Assembly (NCBI GenBank): GCA_963921795.1
Contig: OY997645.1
Location: forward strand, 27,350,159 to 27,414,158
Source of the DNA: Nannobrachium achirus
Taxonomy: Eukaryota > Chordata > Actinopteri > Myctophiformes > Myctophidae
Reading direction: 5' to 3'
DNA length: 64,000 nucleotides
In this document: piece after piece, positions 46,995 to 57,665 of the stretch
Layout of the letters: every line of letters begins with the position of its first letter
How positions within the stretch are numbered: position 1 is the first letter of the stretch
Notes under the pieces: generated by a model
The model's database searches: none
The model's input: the letters and a program-made list of their open reading frames with translations, nothing else
What the model was told of the DNA's origin: nothing
Made by a program: the position numbers and the translations under genes

Positions 46995-47460
46995 TTAGGG
47001 TTAGGCAAGGGATAATGTTTTCATCTGTCAGTCTGTCTGTCAGTCTGTAAACAGCTCATCTCGGGCACCGCTGGACTGATCGGCATGAAACTAAGAAGCC
47101 AAAGATGAACCTCCAAAAAATGTTCTGTTACCACTCCCAAAGATGTTGTCCAAACCTCATGCAAATCAGTACACATTATCTCTGTAGTCATGTGACCAAG
47201 ACGTTTCTGTGTCAGATTTCTCATATTCCATTCCGAATGGCTACGATTGGCTTCCAAAGTTTGCAGGAGTAGCCTGTTTTGCACATAATGCCCAAACAAT
47301 GAACACAACTTCTGATTGCTGTGGAACTTTGCATGCACATACCCACAAGGCCAAGGAAATACTGTCACGCTATCTTTTTTTATTCTGCCTCATGGTGGTG
47401 CTATAACAGATCACACCACAGCCAGGAAACCTGTCCTGGTGGGGATCTGCACTTTTCTAG
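46995..47460 (+). mobile_element. HINE-like family 3, with 3' terminus
   Basis: Begins GGCAAGGGATAATGTTTTCA and a CAGTCTGTCTGT run. It shares its interior with 17633-18085. The end carries GGTGGTGCTATAACAG, hairpin CCAGGA-AACCTG-TCCTGG (47423-47440), CTGCACTTTT, CTAG (47457-47460) and T. Confidence 0.7.
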
Positions 47461-48876
47461 TTTATACTACTGTATACTGTTGACCATGAAATGACTATCG
47501 CACACCAACAGTTTGGTAAAACAATGTTAATACATGGTAAAAGGTGGCCTACTTTTGTGACCATTGTCCCTGAGGTTCAAGCCGCAATTGCAGCCCTCAC
47601 CTGTACGTCACACCGACCAATATACCTGTATATGGAGATCCCTGATGTCATTAGTATATGCCCCTATATGGGCATATGATGGGGTTATGTCTGAGTCGTG
47701 ACTATATAATTATGCTTATGTCTGAGTAATAGGTCCGCCCTTCCATTAGCCAATTTGATAGGATATAGGATGCCCATTCAGTAGCCATGAGACTGAAACA
47801 CGTAAAGGCTGTTTTGTCAAGGCAAATACTTTCTCTCCTTAATGCCACTCAGCAGGAAATATTTTTACCCAAAATTGCATTTAATGACTATTTCTAAAAG
47901 CAGCTGGACACAGAATCATTACATTAGACACAGCTTGCTGCTGCCTCATTTAAACACCACAAAATATTACAATATGAAAATCAAAGCATTTACATGCTTC
48001 ACAGGGGGTCAGTATATCTTCCTGAAAGTTTACTGCTGTGTACAACAGCTAGAACTGATAGACTTTTACCTGCCCCTTAAAACAGCATTGTGTGATAATC
48101 TGCCCCTACTGATGCATAAGGGGAATTGTTTAATAACAAGACAGTTCTTCTCTGTGGCACATCTGCCTGGCTCGCCATCTATTGTCTATCAAATAAATAC
48201 TTCACACAGACACGGCAGGGTACGGCAGCTAAAGCCAGTAAAACCTTTTCAGTTTTGTAACTAGTTCACAAAAAAGTTACAGTACACACACACATCCATT
48301 TTAGCACTGGTGCAGGAAAATACAAGCTACAAGATAAGAAATGAAAGTCAATAGATTGCTGCTCGACCACATTTACAAATTGGGACCACATTTTTGGTCA
48401 AAACCTTCAACAAATCTGGCAGGAGCTCTGGGAAGGGAGCCTGAAATGTTTAGGAGCTTAGAGTTGGGCTGGTTTTTGACATGCTGGGTGGGGCTTGGAT
48501 GACCAACGTGTGCACATACTGAACTTGTGGGTATCATTATGTCTCAATGAAACCTTCATACAGCGAATATTTTAGGCATTGTAGGCATTGTTAGGCACAG
48601 TGCCTACAAAATATTCATGCAATATTTGTAACATTATTACAAACTAGCCCTTACCCGTTCAAAGATATGAGCTCCGAAATGATGTGCAGTGTGTGGATTA
48701 TGGGATGTGCACTGTGCACACAGTATATGAGGGATGGAAAGTAACTTTAACTGGTGCTTGCATGCTAATATGTAGGAGCATCAATGTAAGAAATACCCGT
48801 TCCATTTAACGGCTACAGAGATACTGTGTACCGATCTGCATGATTTTGGACAACATCTGTAACAGGGCCAGAACCA
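47461..48876. other. Mostly unique; one small family 1 HINE unit
   Basis: TATATGGAGATCCCTGATGT near 47630-47680 is a stray family 1 interior unit. The plus-strand frame 47842-48264 (140 residues) is the longest non-repeat frame in the window. It lacks domain features, is AT-rich and has no homologue I recognise, so it is not called. Confidence 0.35.
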
Positions 48877-48942
48877 CCACCCCCCCGCCCGCCCGCCTGC
48901 CCGCCTGCACACACACACACTCCCCCCCCCCCCCCCCCCCCC

Positions 48943-48981
<39 letters not shown>

Positions 48982-49045
48982 TTGTGTGTGATTGTGCATG
49001 GCCTGAACAACAGCGCCCCTCCCTTAACATGTGTGGTCACAAAAG
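48877..49045. repeat. C-rich run, (GT)n array and shared MITE segment
   Basis: CCCGCCCGCC units, a CA run, about 22 C, then GT. The end (GGCCTGAACAACAGCGCCCC, TTAACATGTGTGGTC) is the complement of 27027-27072 in the MITE 26922-27157, so this is probably a third, truncated family member. Confidence 0.75.
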
Positions 49046-50261
49046 GTACTGTAGGCTAAATAGATATAGATACACCATAAAAATGCAATTATACAGCATA
49101 CGATTTGTGAAAGTGACAAACGGGCTTCACAGTTATGTCAGGTGTGTTCATATGCTGATGGTGATGCGATTTCAGATCAATTGCTCCAGCCACTGAGGAG
49201 AAACGCGGTTTCAGACAGACACTCAGACAGACAGACATTCGCAAAATTATAGTATAGATATTGCAAATATATCCAGATATTACATCTTGTAAATACAATG
49301 TATTATTCCTCTTCTCCATTGCTGTTGTACTGTTATTATATTTGCCTTGTAGGAAAAATCTTATCAACCTTTCACCTACAATAATACTGTACTGTGCCAC
49401 ATTTTTATATTGCCAAATTTGAATTTGACACTAAACAGGTTTATTTTTTATTTCAAGGCCCATTTCATTGTTACAATACAGATCATTCTCAGCTAATTTC
49501 AACTCCTTTCCTTTTTAATCACAACAGTGTTGGCAAACGGGGATGATTTATGAAGCAGCTTTTTCACATGAAGTAGGAAGTGTGTGCCTCTAAAAGGCTC
49601 ACACATGACACTTTCAGAATGTGAACAGATTCATCAAATTGGATTATCTTTGTGTCCCAAAGTACTCTCCAGAGGTTGACCTTCTTTAGAATTCCATCAC
49701 TGGAACATAGAACACAACTGTGAGTGTGTTTTGAAAGATAAGGACTGATATGCCAGGAGAATGACAAAGGGTTTGCAGGTGTCGTAACGCGTGTCTGTGT
49801 CTGTGCACGCGTGCATGTGTCTTGCATGGGGCTGTGTATACTACAGTATATGGATGACATGGCACTAGCCTTAGTATTGCCACAGAGCATTTATATGAAT
49901 TACATTAGTAGAAGGGTTAGTCACACATGAAAGCCTGCGCTTACCAGTTTCCGGCACATAATGACCATCAGAATTTCGACTCCAGTTCTCCCCCCGTTTT
50001 CATCTGTTTAATGCCTCAGTGGCAGCTGTTGAATATAAGTCTGACATGACAGACCGGTGACGAATCAAAGTGCAGAATCTTGACCTAACAGTTCATTCAA
50101 TTATGCGTTCAACTTCACCCAACACAATTTCCATAAATAGTGTCGAAACTAATTTTGCTCAGAGAGAAAGATTTTATTCATTAGATGTGACATGTACTTT
50201 TGCTCATAGAGAGCCGCATTATCTGCACGCTGCAGCTTGGAATCCTCCGCACACAAAATAA
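49046..50261. other. Unique DNA, nothing recognised
   Basis: A short (CAGA)n run at 49214-49236. No gene recognised. Confidence 0.4.
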
Positions 50262-50407
50262 GGACAGAGCAGGGACGTGCTGGCCATTGGGAAAAGCGGG
50301 ACAACTCCCGAACGGCCGGTTCAAAATTCCGGCCGGTCCAAGCCGGCCATTAGGAAAAAATTAAACTGTTTGCACAAAAGTAAAAATTTAACTGTTTTCA
50401 CAAAAGT

Positions 50408-50486
50408 AGTGAAAACAGCCGATCCACAAGCACACAACGCCTCGCACCGCGAGGCGTTGTGTGCTTGTAGATCTGCTGTTTTCACT
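50408..50486. repeat. Recurrent hairpin element, best preserved copy
   Basis: AGTGAAAACAGCCGATCCAC, AAGCACACAACGCCTCGC, loop ACCG, then the complement. 38-bp arms with two mismatches. The RNA or single strand would form a very stable hairpin. Confidence 0.93.
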
Positions 50487-50521
50487 AGTTTAAATCATTT
50501 TTTAAATGATAAATACAAAAC

Positions 50522-50563
50522 AAACGGTTTTGGACATACAAGGTTTCCACCCGACAACGACGA
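50522..50563. mobile_element. CGTTGCTGTCGGG MITE, one end
   Basis: GGTTTTGGACATACAAGGTT then TCCACCCGACAACGACG, the complement of the left ends at 25144 and 51876. The opposite end is missing. Confidence 0.65.
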
Positions 50564-50730
50564 AATATAACTAATGTAATTGGCCCACTGGCTTGTCACT
50601 TGTCATGATCTGAAATGGCAAATCTTTGAGTAGCAGCAGCTACTATATCTCTCTCTATAGCGCGCATCGAGGGCCTCTCCAATTCTTTTCCCGGGCTGAA
50701 TCAGGGGCCCAGCACGTCCCTGGGACAGAG

Positions 50731-51389
50731 GCAATTCCTTTCACCTCCTAACTTCCCCCCACTATCCAGAATCACAACATATTGCTGGCTCTTTGGACAT
50801 CCGCCAGGATACAGGGCTTAGTTACATCTAAGGACATGTACAGATGTAGGCCAAACAGGATTAATCACCACTGTATCTATGTTGTCACAATATACTGTAA
50901 TCTCTTATCCCACTAATTGCTTTAATAGATCGGAAATGTAACACAGCGATATACTGTACTTCGCAGATATAAACTCTCCACTGCTGCTTTCATCACATCT
51001 CCCCTGAGATAGCTTCAAACAATCTTAAGATGTACTTTGAATGTTAATGGACCCCAACGAGTTCATTCAGTAAGCTTTAGTGGAACTTTTTACCTGATCA
51101 CCACAAAGAGGGTGGTGGAATGTAATTTCTGCAACAGTATAGTAACCTCCGTCTTCAATATTTTATTGATAGTTATTATTGAATTACTGAGAGTTAATCT
51201 TCACCAGTATATGTAAATACAACTTGAAAACGTTCAAGAATGGCTATTTTGGTCAGAGTTTTACTATTAACTCTATACTGTAGGCTACCTAAGGCACATA
51301 GAAAGTAGATACATTTTGTACCAAATGAAAGACCTCATGAAAACCAAATCATGTCTAATAATAACCATTTTATTAAAAAGAAAATATCA
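50731..51389. other. Unique DNA, nothing recognised
   Basis: No feature seen. Confidence 0.4.
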
Positions 51390-51459
51390 AATCGGTGTCC
51401 ATGGCCTAATGCATATCAAATTGAGGGTCCTAGAAATGAAAAGGGATGAGAATCACTGG
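51390..51459. mobile_element. hAT-like MITE, right end
   Basis: GGTGTCCATGGCCTAATGCA followed by GGGTCCTAGAAATGAAAAGG and GATGAGAATCACTG, a diverged form of the ...GGTTTGAGAACCACTG end. Confidence 0.5.
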
Positions 51460-51871
51460 AATAGATACAGAAATGGGACTAATTAGGAAATATTTAATAC
51501 AACACAGAAGTAGGCTCAGAGCTGCGGGGGATAGTCATTTCCCTTGTGTGGACAATGAAGATATGAGGTCTGATGTTGTCGTCATCATGCCTGACTGAAG
51601 CCAGAGGTGAAGAGGAGGAGTGGTTACGTGCAAAAGGCCATTCTCCTGGGAGCTGGCAGATAAAGACTTAGGAAGGTTGAATCCTGGATTGCCTAAAGCA
51701 GGGAGTCTGGCCCTCATCTGCATGCACAGTGCTTGTACCAGTCACTGGTGCAGGCACATTTAATGTCATGCAATTTTCTGTGACACAAGGACGTTTGATT
51801 CAGAGTAGAGGGAAGAATAAAGGCGCTCGCTACAAAATCGCTTTTAACGGAGATGTTCATGTCCATATAAT
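51460..51871. other. Unique DNA, nothing recognised
   Basis: No feature seen. Confidence 0.35.
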
Positions 51872-51875
51872 ATAG

Positions 51876-52100
51876 CGTTGTTGTCGGGTGGAAACCCTGT
51901 ATGTCCAAAACCTTAGTTTTGTATTCATCATTTTAAAAATGATTTAAAATTGTGAAATATAGCTGATCTGCTATTTTCACTAGATTTGTGCGACAGTCTT
52001 TTATGATGAATCGGGGCTTTACTTTACAAAAAAAATAATAAATAAATAAAAATTACAAATGTGAAACTTGGGGATACGAGGTTTCTTCCTGACAGTGACG
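51876..52100. mobile_element. CGTTGCTGTCGGG MITE, complete, 225 bp
   Basis: Left end CGTTGTTGTCGGGTGGAAAC. The right end on the other strand is CGTCACTGTCAGGAAGAAAC. The flanking ATAG on both sides (51872-51875, 52101-52104) may be a 4-bp target duplication. A collapsed hairpin core GTGAAATATAGCTGATCTGC then TATTTTCAC lies near its centre. Confidence 0.75.
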
Positions 52101-52104
52101 ATAG

Positions 52105-53777
52105 ACTAATATACCGCATGTAATTGAATCGGCACAGAACACAACATAGTTAATGTATTAAATAGCTTGTAATTACCATGTCAAGCATGATTGTATATAA
52201 TATTTTATATATTGTAAGGAAGTCGTTTCTCTTGGTGTCCCTGCCATCAGGCATGAATACATAACAAATATATCTCCATTCAGGAGGGAAGCTTAATGAA
52301 GCCCTGCCGGGCGAAGCGTTGTTCACTTTTGGTTCAAATAAAAAAAAAAGACAGGAGAGCAGTTTATCGGGTGCGGACAATCCGGACATTCCTTTTTTCT
52401 TCACTTCTCTCCATTCAGGACATTACACGATGGATTGTGTCAGCAAAGCTTGCAGGCTTATCAAAGACCCTACCCATCCCAATCACGGACTGTTTCAGAT
52501 GCCATAGGACCAAGGGCAGAACATTGTTAAATTGCTTTTCCCCCCGGAAAGTCAGGCTTATGAACGAACAAGGAGAAAAGAAAAAAATAAGCGTAGCTTG
52601 GGAAACTCTAAGACTCTCTAGATCAGCTATTTATGCCACATGACACTGTTGTAGACAAAGTATAAAATGGGACTTAAGTGGTCAATTTACTTATTGAGGC
52701 ACAATGTTACAAAAGTAACTTACAGTACTAGAGTTGCTGACATTTAATGGTATTTGATACTCCAACATGGACAGAAAAAAACATTTCAAGGTAATTACGA
52801 TTCATTTGTTAGCTTTTCAAACCCCTAACAGAGATATTATATATTTTTTTAACCACACAATAATGATTTAAAAGCCCATCCTTCCACCGAAAACCATGTT
52901 TTGTCTGGTGTGGTTAATGTGTTTGCTATATGCCTGCAAAATTTGGAAGTCATTCATAGTCAGTCGGAATGGCATGACAAATCTGACACATGCATGCACG
53001 TCTGTACACCGGGTGTTATATGCTTTGATGAGATTGGTTGCATATGACATCACACTACATAAGCATTCTCTGTTAGTGTGCCCTGAGTTAAACCACAAAA
53101 CAATATAATACAGAAGATTTTTGGTGGAGTGGATCTTTTAAATATGTTTTCCAGCATTTATCACAATATTATGATTTATCCAGAGCAAAAGAGAAAAAAG
53201 ACATACATCAAAAGACTTGAAAGATAGTGATATGTATATCATACTTTATCCTACTGTACTGTATGTTTTGCATCTTGAAACATGCTATCTATCTTGTAGT
53301 TAAACTCTCCACGGTCATGTACTTACAGACACATGGCTTTCAGTTTCACTATAAATTCCTCCGGGGTCTTATTTATCTTCCACCACATGAGATCAAGTTT
53401 TCTCAATCACTGTTGCCTGTCCTCCCATGCTTCTTTTTGACCTAACTGGAAAGGGACATTCACTGGGGTTTCTTACATGAGGTACCTCGATTGGAACATA
53501 GAAGAAACACAATGAGAAAATTGAAGTTGGAATTTGATTGTGGCGCAGTCAGGAGACTGTTATGCTACCCTTCAGATTGTACCAGAAAACTTGTTTAACT
53601 TGTAGTGTTTCGATGAGAGCAGAGTGCACAAAAAAGTGTCTGATTTTGTGCATGCCAGAAGGAGCAACGGAAAAAGTCTTGAGTTGGTCCAGTGGGAGTT
53701 ACTGGTCTTTGTTGGAGAGTTGACTCTTTTATCTGGATTATTCATTTAGCGGCTAAATGAATTTTAGCCCTATCCCT
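52105..53777. other. Mostly unique DNA, no gene recognised
   Basis: GAAGCCCTGCCGGGCGAAGC near 52298 is a small hairpin of the kind found in dispersed elements. Frames here lack domain features. Confidence 0.35.
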
Positions 53778-54094
53778 CACTTTGGTTCTCAAAGTGGGGT
53801 TTAGGGACCCTCAGGGTTCCTTGAGGGCATCACAGGGGGGGAGTGGGACTGAGTTACTACAAGGTGGAGGGGCCTTAATTACTTTATACTTTACCTATTG
53901 AAAAATAGCAGATATACAAGCTCTGTGCTGCGCTACAAGCTTGTACTGTAGATCTGTTATTTTTTGAAGCGAACATTTGTAATTCAAATTTTTCTTCTGG
54001 GGGGTCCCTGGAACTAAATATTTTGAGATGGGGGTCCGTGGCCAAATACATATCATTTTTGGGTCCTTCACATGAAAATGTTTGAGCACCACTG
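53778..54094. mobile_element. hAT-like MITE with internal hairpin, 317 bp
   Basis: Left end CACTTTGGTTCTCAAAGTGG. Right end ATGTTTGAGCACCACTG. The hairpin at 53899-53967 (AAATAGCAGATATACAAGCT opposite AGCTTGTACTGTAGATCTG) sits in the middle. Confidence 0.75.
53899..53967. repeat. Recurrent hairpin element inside a hAT MITE
   Basis: TTGAAAAATAGCAGATATAC and its partner ending TGTTATTTTTTG. Confidence 0.8.
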
Positions 54095-54163
54095 ACATAG
54101 GTTTTTCAAAAAACCTTAGAAGCATTTGAAATATTCAAAGACTTGCACAAACTTTAACGATTT

Positions 54164-55157
54164 TTCAAAAATAGCAGACCTACAAGCTTTGATTGATTGA
54201 TTGAAGGCTTTATTAGAAGTTTGCATAGGAAAAGGTACAGTTTCATGACGGTACAGTTCACTGGTACAAGGTCTACTAAAAGGAGATCCATGAAAAGACT
54301 AAGCTTATTTCCACTGGAAACCATTGAAGTATCTCATATAACATTGAATGTCAGACAAATAGAACACAGTACTATGCAGTAGATATGTAAAGAAAAACAA
54401 AAAAGAAAACAGTAAGTCTAAACAAACAGTATATACAAAGAAAGGGGCAGGGGAGGGTAGGGTTGGGCTAGGTTAGTTTTTTTACCAGTTGCGAACGGCT
54501 GCTGCCTGTAAGTGGTTTTTCAGGGCAATTTTAAAGGATTCTAGTGATCCACACTCCTTTATGACCTTCGGTAAGGCTTTCCACATTTTGGTGGTATAGC
54601 AGAAAAAAGAGTTTGACCCTTTGTTGGTTTTGACTCTGGGTTGAAAGTGATCTGTGGCGCTGCCTCTGGTGTTGTAATTATGGACATCCTTAATGTTTAT
54701 AAAGTATTTTGACAGGTACTTGGGTATCATAGTGGTGTAGTGTATCTTGTAGGCCTACACCAGGCCCATTGCAAGTTGCTGTACTCTGTCATCTACTCTG
54801 AGCCACCCCACTCTTAACTGGTGAGTAGCAGTGAGGTGAGTCTGATAGGGAAGGTAGGACCCTAATTAGTTTATTTTGGGCTGTTTGGAGTTTAGTTTTC
54901 AGGGCTTGTGGGGCGTCACGATACCATACGTGGACTCCGTAGTCAAAGAGGGGCTGGATTATTGCACCAGCTATGGTCTTCAGTGTGTTGAAATTGACCA
55001 TTGGGGCGATCCTCTGTAGGAAACGAGTTTGTTGGTTGATTTTATTTATTACTTTAGAAGTCATCTTTTCACTGGAAAGATTAGCTTCAAGGATACATTG
55101 AGCTCGCTGCACGACACTCGGTGCCGTGCTGTGAGCTTGTATATCTGCTATTTTTCA
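54164..55157. repeat. Recurrent hairpin element, split by a LINE
   Basis: The left arm TTCAAAAATAGCAGACCTAC then AAGCT ends at 54188. The right arm starts at 55101 (AGCTCGCTGCACGACACTCG) and runs TGTGAGCTTGTATATCTGCT then ATTTTTCA. AGCT flanks the inserted LINE on both sides. Confidence 0.8.
54189..55100 (-). pseudogene. 5'-truncated LINE with ORF2 C-terminal region
   Basis: Minus-strand frames 55112-54789 and 54730-54482 together resemble the region after the reverse-transcriptase catalytic core. The first has KMTSKVINKINQQTRFLQRI, IIQPLFDYGVHVWYRDAP and LQTAQNKLIRVL. The second has NYNTRGSATDHFQPRVKT and KMWKALPKVIKECGSLESFK. They are broken by frameshifts around 54840-54735. The 3' UTR ends in a (CAAT)n-like tail (54190-54204 in reverse). 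The first frame runs a few codons into the flanking hairpin at its 5' end. Inactive, short-patch truncated copy; Rex/L2/CR1-like by its tail. Confidence 0.8.
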
Positions 55158-55299
55158 ATAGCTAAAGCACAAAATAATGCATAATAATGCATTCCCTGTC
55201 TAAATGGCTTAAACCCCCTCCCCCTATGAAGAACATTCATGGGGTCCCGCAGTGGATCCTTGTACCCAGGGCCCAGAATTTGGTGCGACACCCATGCTT

Positions 55300-55425
55300 G
55301 AGGGGGTTCCAAATGGACCCTTAGAGGTTTGTAACTGTGAGAATGGAACGAGATGCTGTCCATTTATTTTGTACACTCAGAGTTATGCATGGGGTCCTTG
55401 AAATTCTCAAGTTTGAGAACCACTT
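55300..55425. mobile_element. hAT-like MITE, right part
   Basis: GGGTTCCAAATGGACCCTTA, GTTATGCATGGGGTCCTTGA and the end CAAGTTTGAGAACCACTT follow the complete copy at 26679-26792, with an extra 40 bp in the middle. Confidence 0.65.
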
Positions 55426-55488
55426 CCCCATAGAGCTGGGTGCGTTGTTGGCCCCTGCTTATACAGTACTTTGAACCCCATCAAAAAC

Positions 55489-56644
55489 CAGTGGTATGAA
55501 GTAACTAAGTACATTTACTCAAGTACTGTACTTACAGTAAGTACAGTTTTGAGATATTTTAACCTTTTCTAATTGCGACCGTAGGTCGCATTTACTATCA
55601 AAACCTCCACCGGCTGTCCGTCCGTCCGTCTGTCTGTCACACGTCACACGTCACACTTTTGCCCTGCTCATATCTCCACAACCGTTGCCCCCATCCATGC
55701 CAAATTTTGCACACACACTCCTTACCTGCCAAACTACAACCTCCAAGGACCCCCGGAGCTCCAGGGACCTGGGGGACCCCCAGGTATAAAAAATGACCAA
55801 ATGTGCAAAAATGACCACCCCAACGGGGCTGCTCACAGGGATTTCCTGGGGACCACCCACTCCTGGTGCTCCAGAACGGATGCAAAAGTGGTGGCGCCCC
55901 CAGTGGAGGACCCCCTCCACTGCAGCTCACATAAAATGCCGTAACTCGGGCTAGGAGCGTCCGGGAGAGCCGGGGCCGGTACCTATTCGTCCACCAAGGC
56001 AACGCGGAGACCCCACCCCTCATTTCTCACATGGCCCTCTTCTAGCGCCACCTTCAGGCCGATTTTTAAAACACATTTTTGGACACTGCTCCTACAGTTT
56101 TTGCCCTAAAATCACGCACATCGCTACACAGTATGTCTACACTCATCCCATCAACATGAATCTGTCCCATATAGCGCCACCTTCAGGCCGATTTTTAAAA
56201 ACACATTTTTGGACACTGCTCCTACAGATTTTGCCCTAAAATCACGAAAATCACCACACAGTATGTCTACACTCATGTCATCAACATGGATCAGGAAGAT
56301 TTTGGAAAAACACATTTTTGCCCTATTTGTGGCGATAATAGGGAGTCTTACTGGTTTTCAGTAGTTTTACTTCTACTCCACTACACCTCAGAGGCACATT
56401 TTATACTTTTACTCCACTATAATTATTTGACAACTTAAATTTCTGGTTACTTTGTAGATTTGGATTATTATTACAAAACATACATTACCCACATACATTT
56501 ATATTTAGGCCATTTGAAATTAGCTGATTTTTTGTACTTAAGTAAATGAGCAATTCCGGACTTTTACTTGTATACTATTTCTACATTGCAGTATTGATAC
56601 TTTTACTTACGTAAAAATAAAATAAAAAGCTTTTACCACCACTG
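55489..56644 (+). mobile_element. hAT-like MITE (GTACTTTTACT type), split by a HINE
   Basis: The left piece 55489-55570 starts CAGTGGTATGAAGTAACTAA then GTAC. The right piece 56355-56644 has CTACTCCACTACACCTCA, TTTTACTCCACTA and ends TTTTACCACCACTG. Together they are one element matching 27712-28088 and its missing right side. Confidence 0.85.
55571..56354 (+). mobile_element. HINE-like family 1, copy D
   Basis: Starts at GCGACC-GTA-GGTCGC, followed by a CCGTCCGTCTGTC run and CATATCTCCACAACCGTTGC. It ends GGGAGTCTTACTGG then T. The interior has two 129-bp tandem units (56043-56171 and 56172-56300), each starting TAGCGCCACCTTCAGGCCGA. Its insertion in a known element makes both boundaries exact. 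Confidence 0.85.
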
Positions 56645-56950
56645 CTATTCACAGAACTGTCTGACAGGTGTGGGAGTAGTACCAATGTGATACATTAAAG
56701 GCTGTTCAACAACTGATTGAACGATTCAACCCTGATTGAACCCATCCTCACTAATGAATCTCCAAATGAGTGAGTTGATTTGCTCATACAGTAGTTACAG
56801 ATTCTAATAAAAATTAGAAACAATGTGTGTGTGCCTGCGTGCATGCGTATGCAAAATTATAAAGTATTTAAGAGTGCAGTTTATTTTTAATACCCTATGC
56901 ACTGCTATATGAAACTTTTGACAAAGGATTTTCCAGAACAAATATCAATA

Positions 56951-57029
56951 GCAAAAATAGCAGATCTACAAGCTCACAACAGGTCACATCACTACGCGTC
57001 ATGAGTTTATAGATCTGCTATTTTCACTG
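56951..57029. repeat. Recurrent hairpin element, complete
   Basis: AAAAATAGCAGATCTACAAG then CTCACAAC, opposite GTCATGAGTTTATAGATCTG and CTATTTTCAC. Confidence 0.85.
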
Positions 57030-57129
57030 TATTTGAAATAGGGCTTAAGTGGTTCATTCATAACCCTTCCTAGAAATGTACCGGTAGTAGAGTCGAAAGT
57101 ACAATATGTGTCTTTGAAATGCACAGTGA

Positions 57130-57206
57130 AAATAAAACAATAAAATAATCAAGTGAAGTACAGATACTCACAAAAAGTACATTACTCAAGTAAATGTCCA
57201 CCACTG
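57130..57206. mobile_element. hAT-like MITE, right end (GTACTTTTACT type)
   Basis: AAGTGAAGTACAGATACTCA, AAAAAGTACATTACTCAAGT and the end GTCCACCACTG. Confidence 0.6.
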
Positions 57207-57567
57207 CGTGTGTGAGTGCGTGCATGCATGCGTGTGACTGTGATGAAGTGGTTCCCAGACATGGGGTTTACTTGTGGCCTCTTCATCCCGTGGGCGGTTG
57301 TTGTGTGACACTGGAAGAGGGAATGTTTTGACCCCCTGTTGCGCTCAGCGGATGGACAGAGGCCAGGCTCCCGGTGTGTTAGAGGACAAACCTCTCAGTG
57401 GTTGGTTAAACTAATCACCATAGGGACCTGGTCCTTCTGCTTCTTCTTGGGCCTGCAGCTCCGCTTCAGAAATAGCTCTGACAGCAAAATGAATGGACTC
57501 TGTTCAAACACACCAGAGAGCCTGAGAGCCTCGCGTGACACAGCCACAGGTAATCAACCGCCTAAAG

Positions 57568-57665
57568 CAGTGGTTCCCAACCTTTTCTGGACCAGGGCCC
57601 ACTTGAATATCTCGAAAGCGTTTGTGGCCCACCCATCTGAACAGGTGGGGTCCACTCGAAGATAC
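57568..57665 (+). mobile_element. hAT-like left end (CAGTGGTTCCCAACC type)
   Basis: CAGTGGTTCCCAACCTTTTC then TGGACCAGGGCCCACTTG. Related ends lie at 14182 and 63208 in the opposite orientation. Confidence 0.65.

Larger units (their letters stand above)
50270..50722. mobile_element. hAT MITE with exact 8-bp target duplication
   Basis: Left end CAGGGACGTGCTGGCC. Right end GGGCCCAGCACGTCCCTG, so outer inverted repeats are CAGGGACGTGCTGG(C). The flanks GGACAGAG (50262-50269) and GGACAGAG (50723-50730) are identical, the 8-bp duplication diagnostic of hAT insertion. The left interior has a self-complementary GGCCGG-rich block. A foreign segment with the recurrent hairpin and one CGTTGCTGTCGGG-type end lies inside (about 50350-50563). 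Confidence 0.92.

Noticed and set aside
47842-48264. 140-residue open frame, the longest outside repeats
   Set aside because: No recognisable domain, AT-driven composition, no splice or promoter context; consistent with chance.
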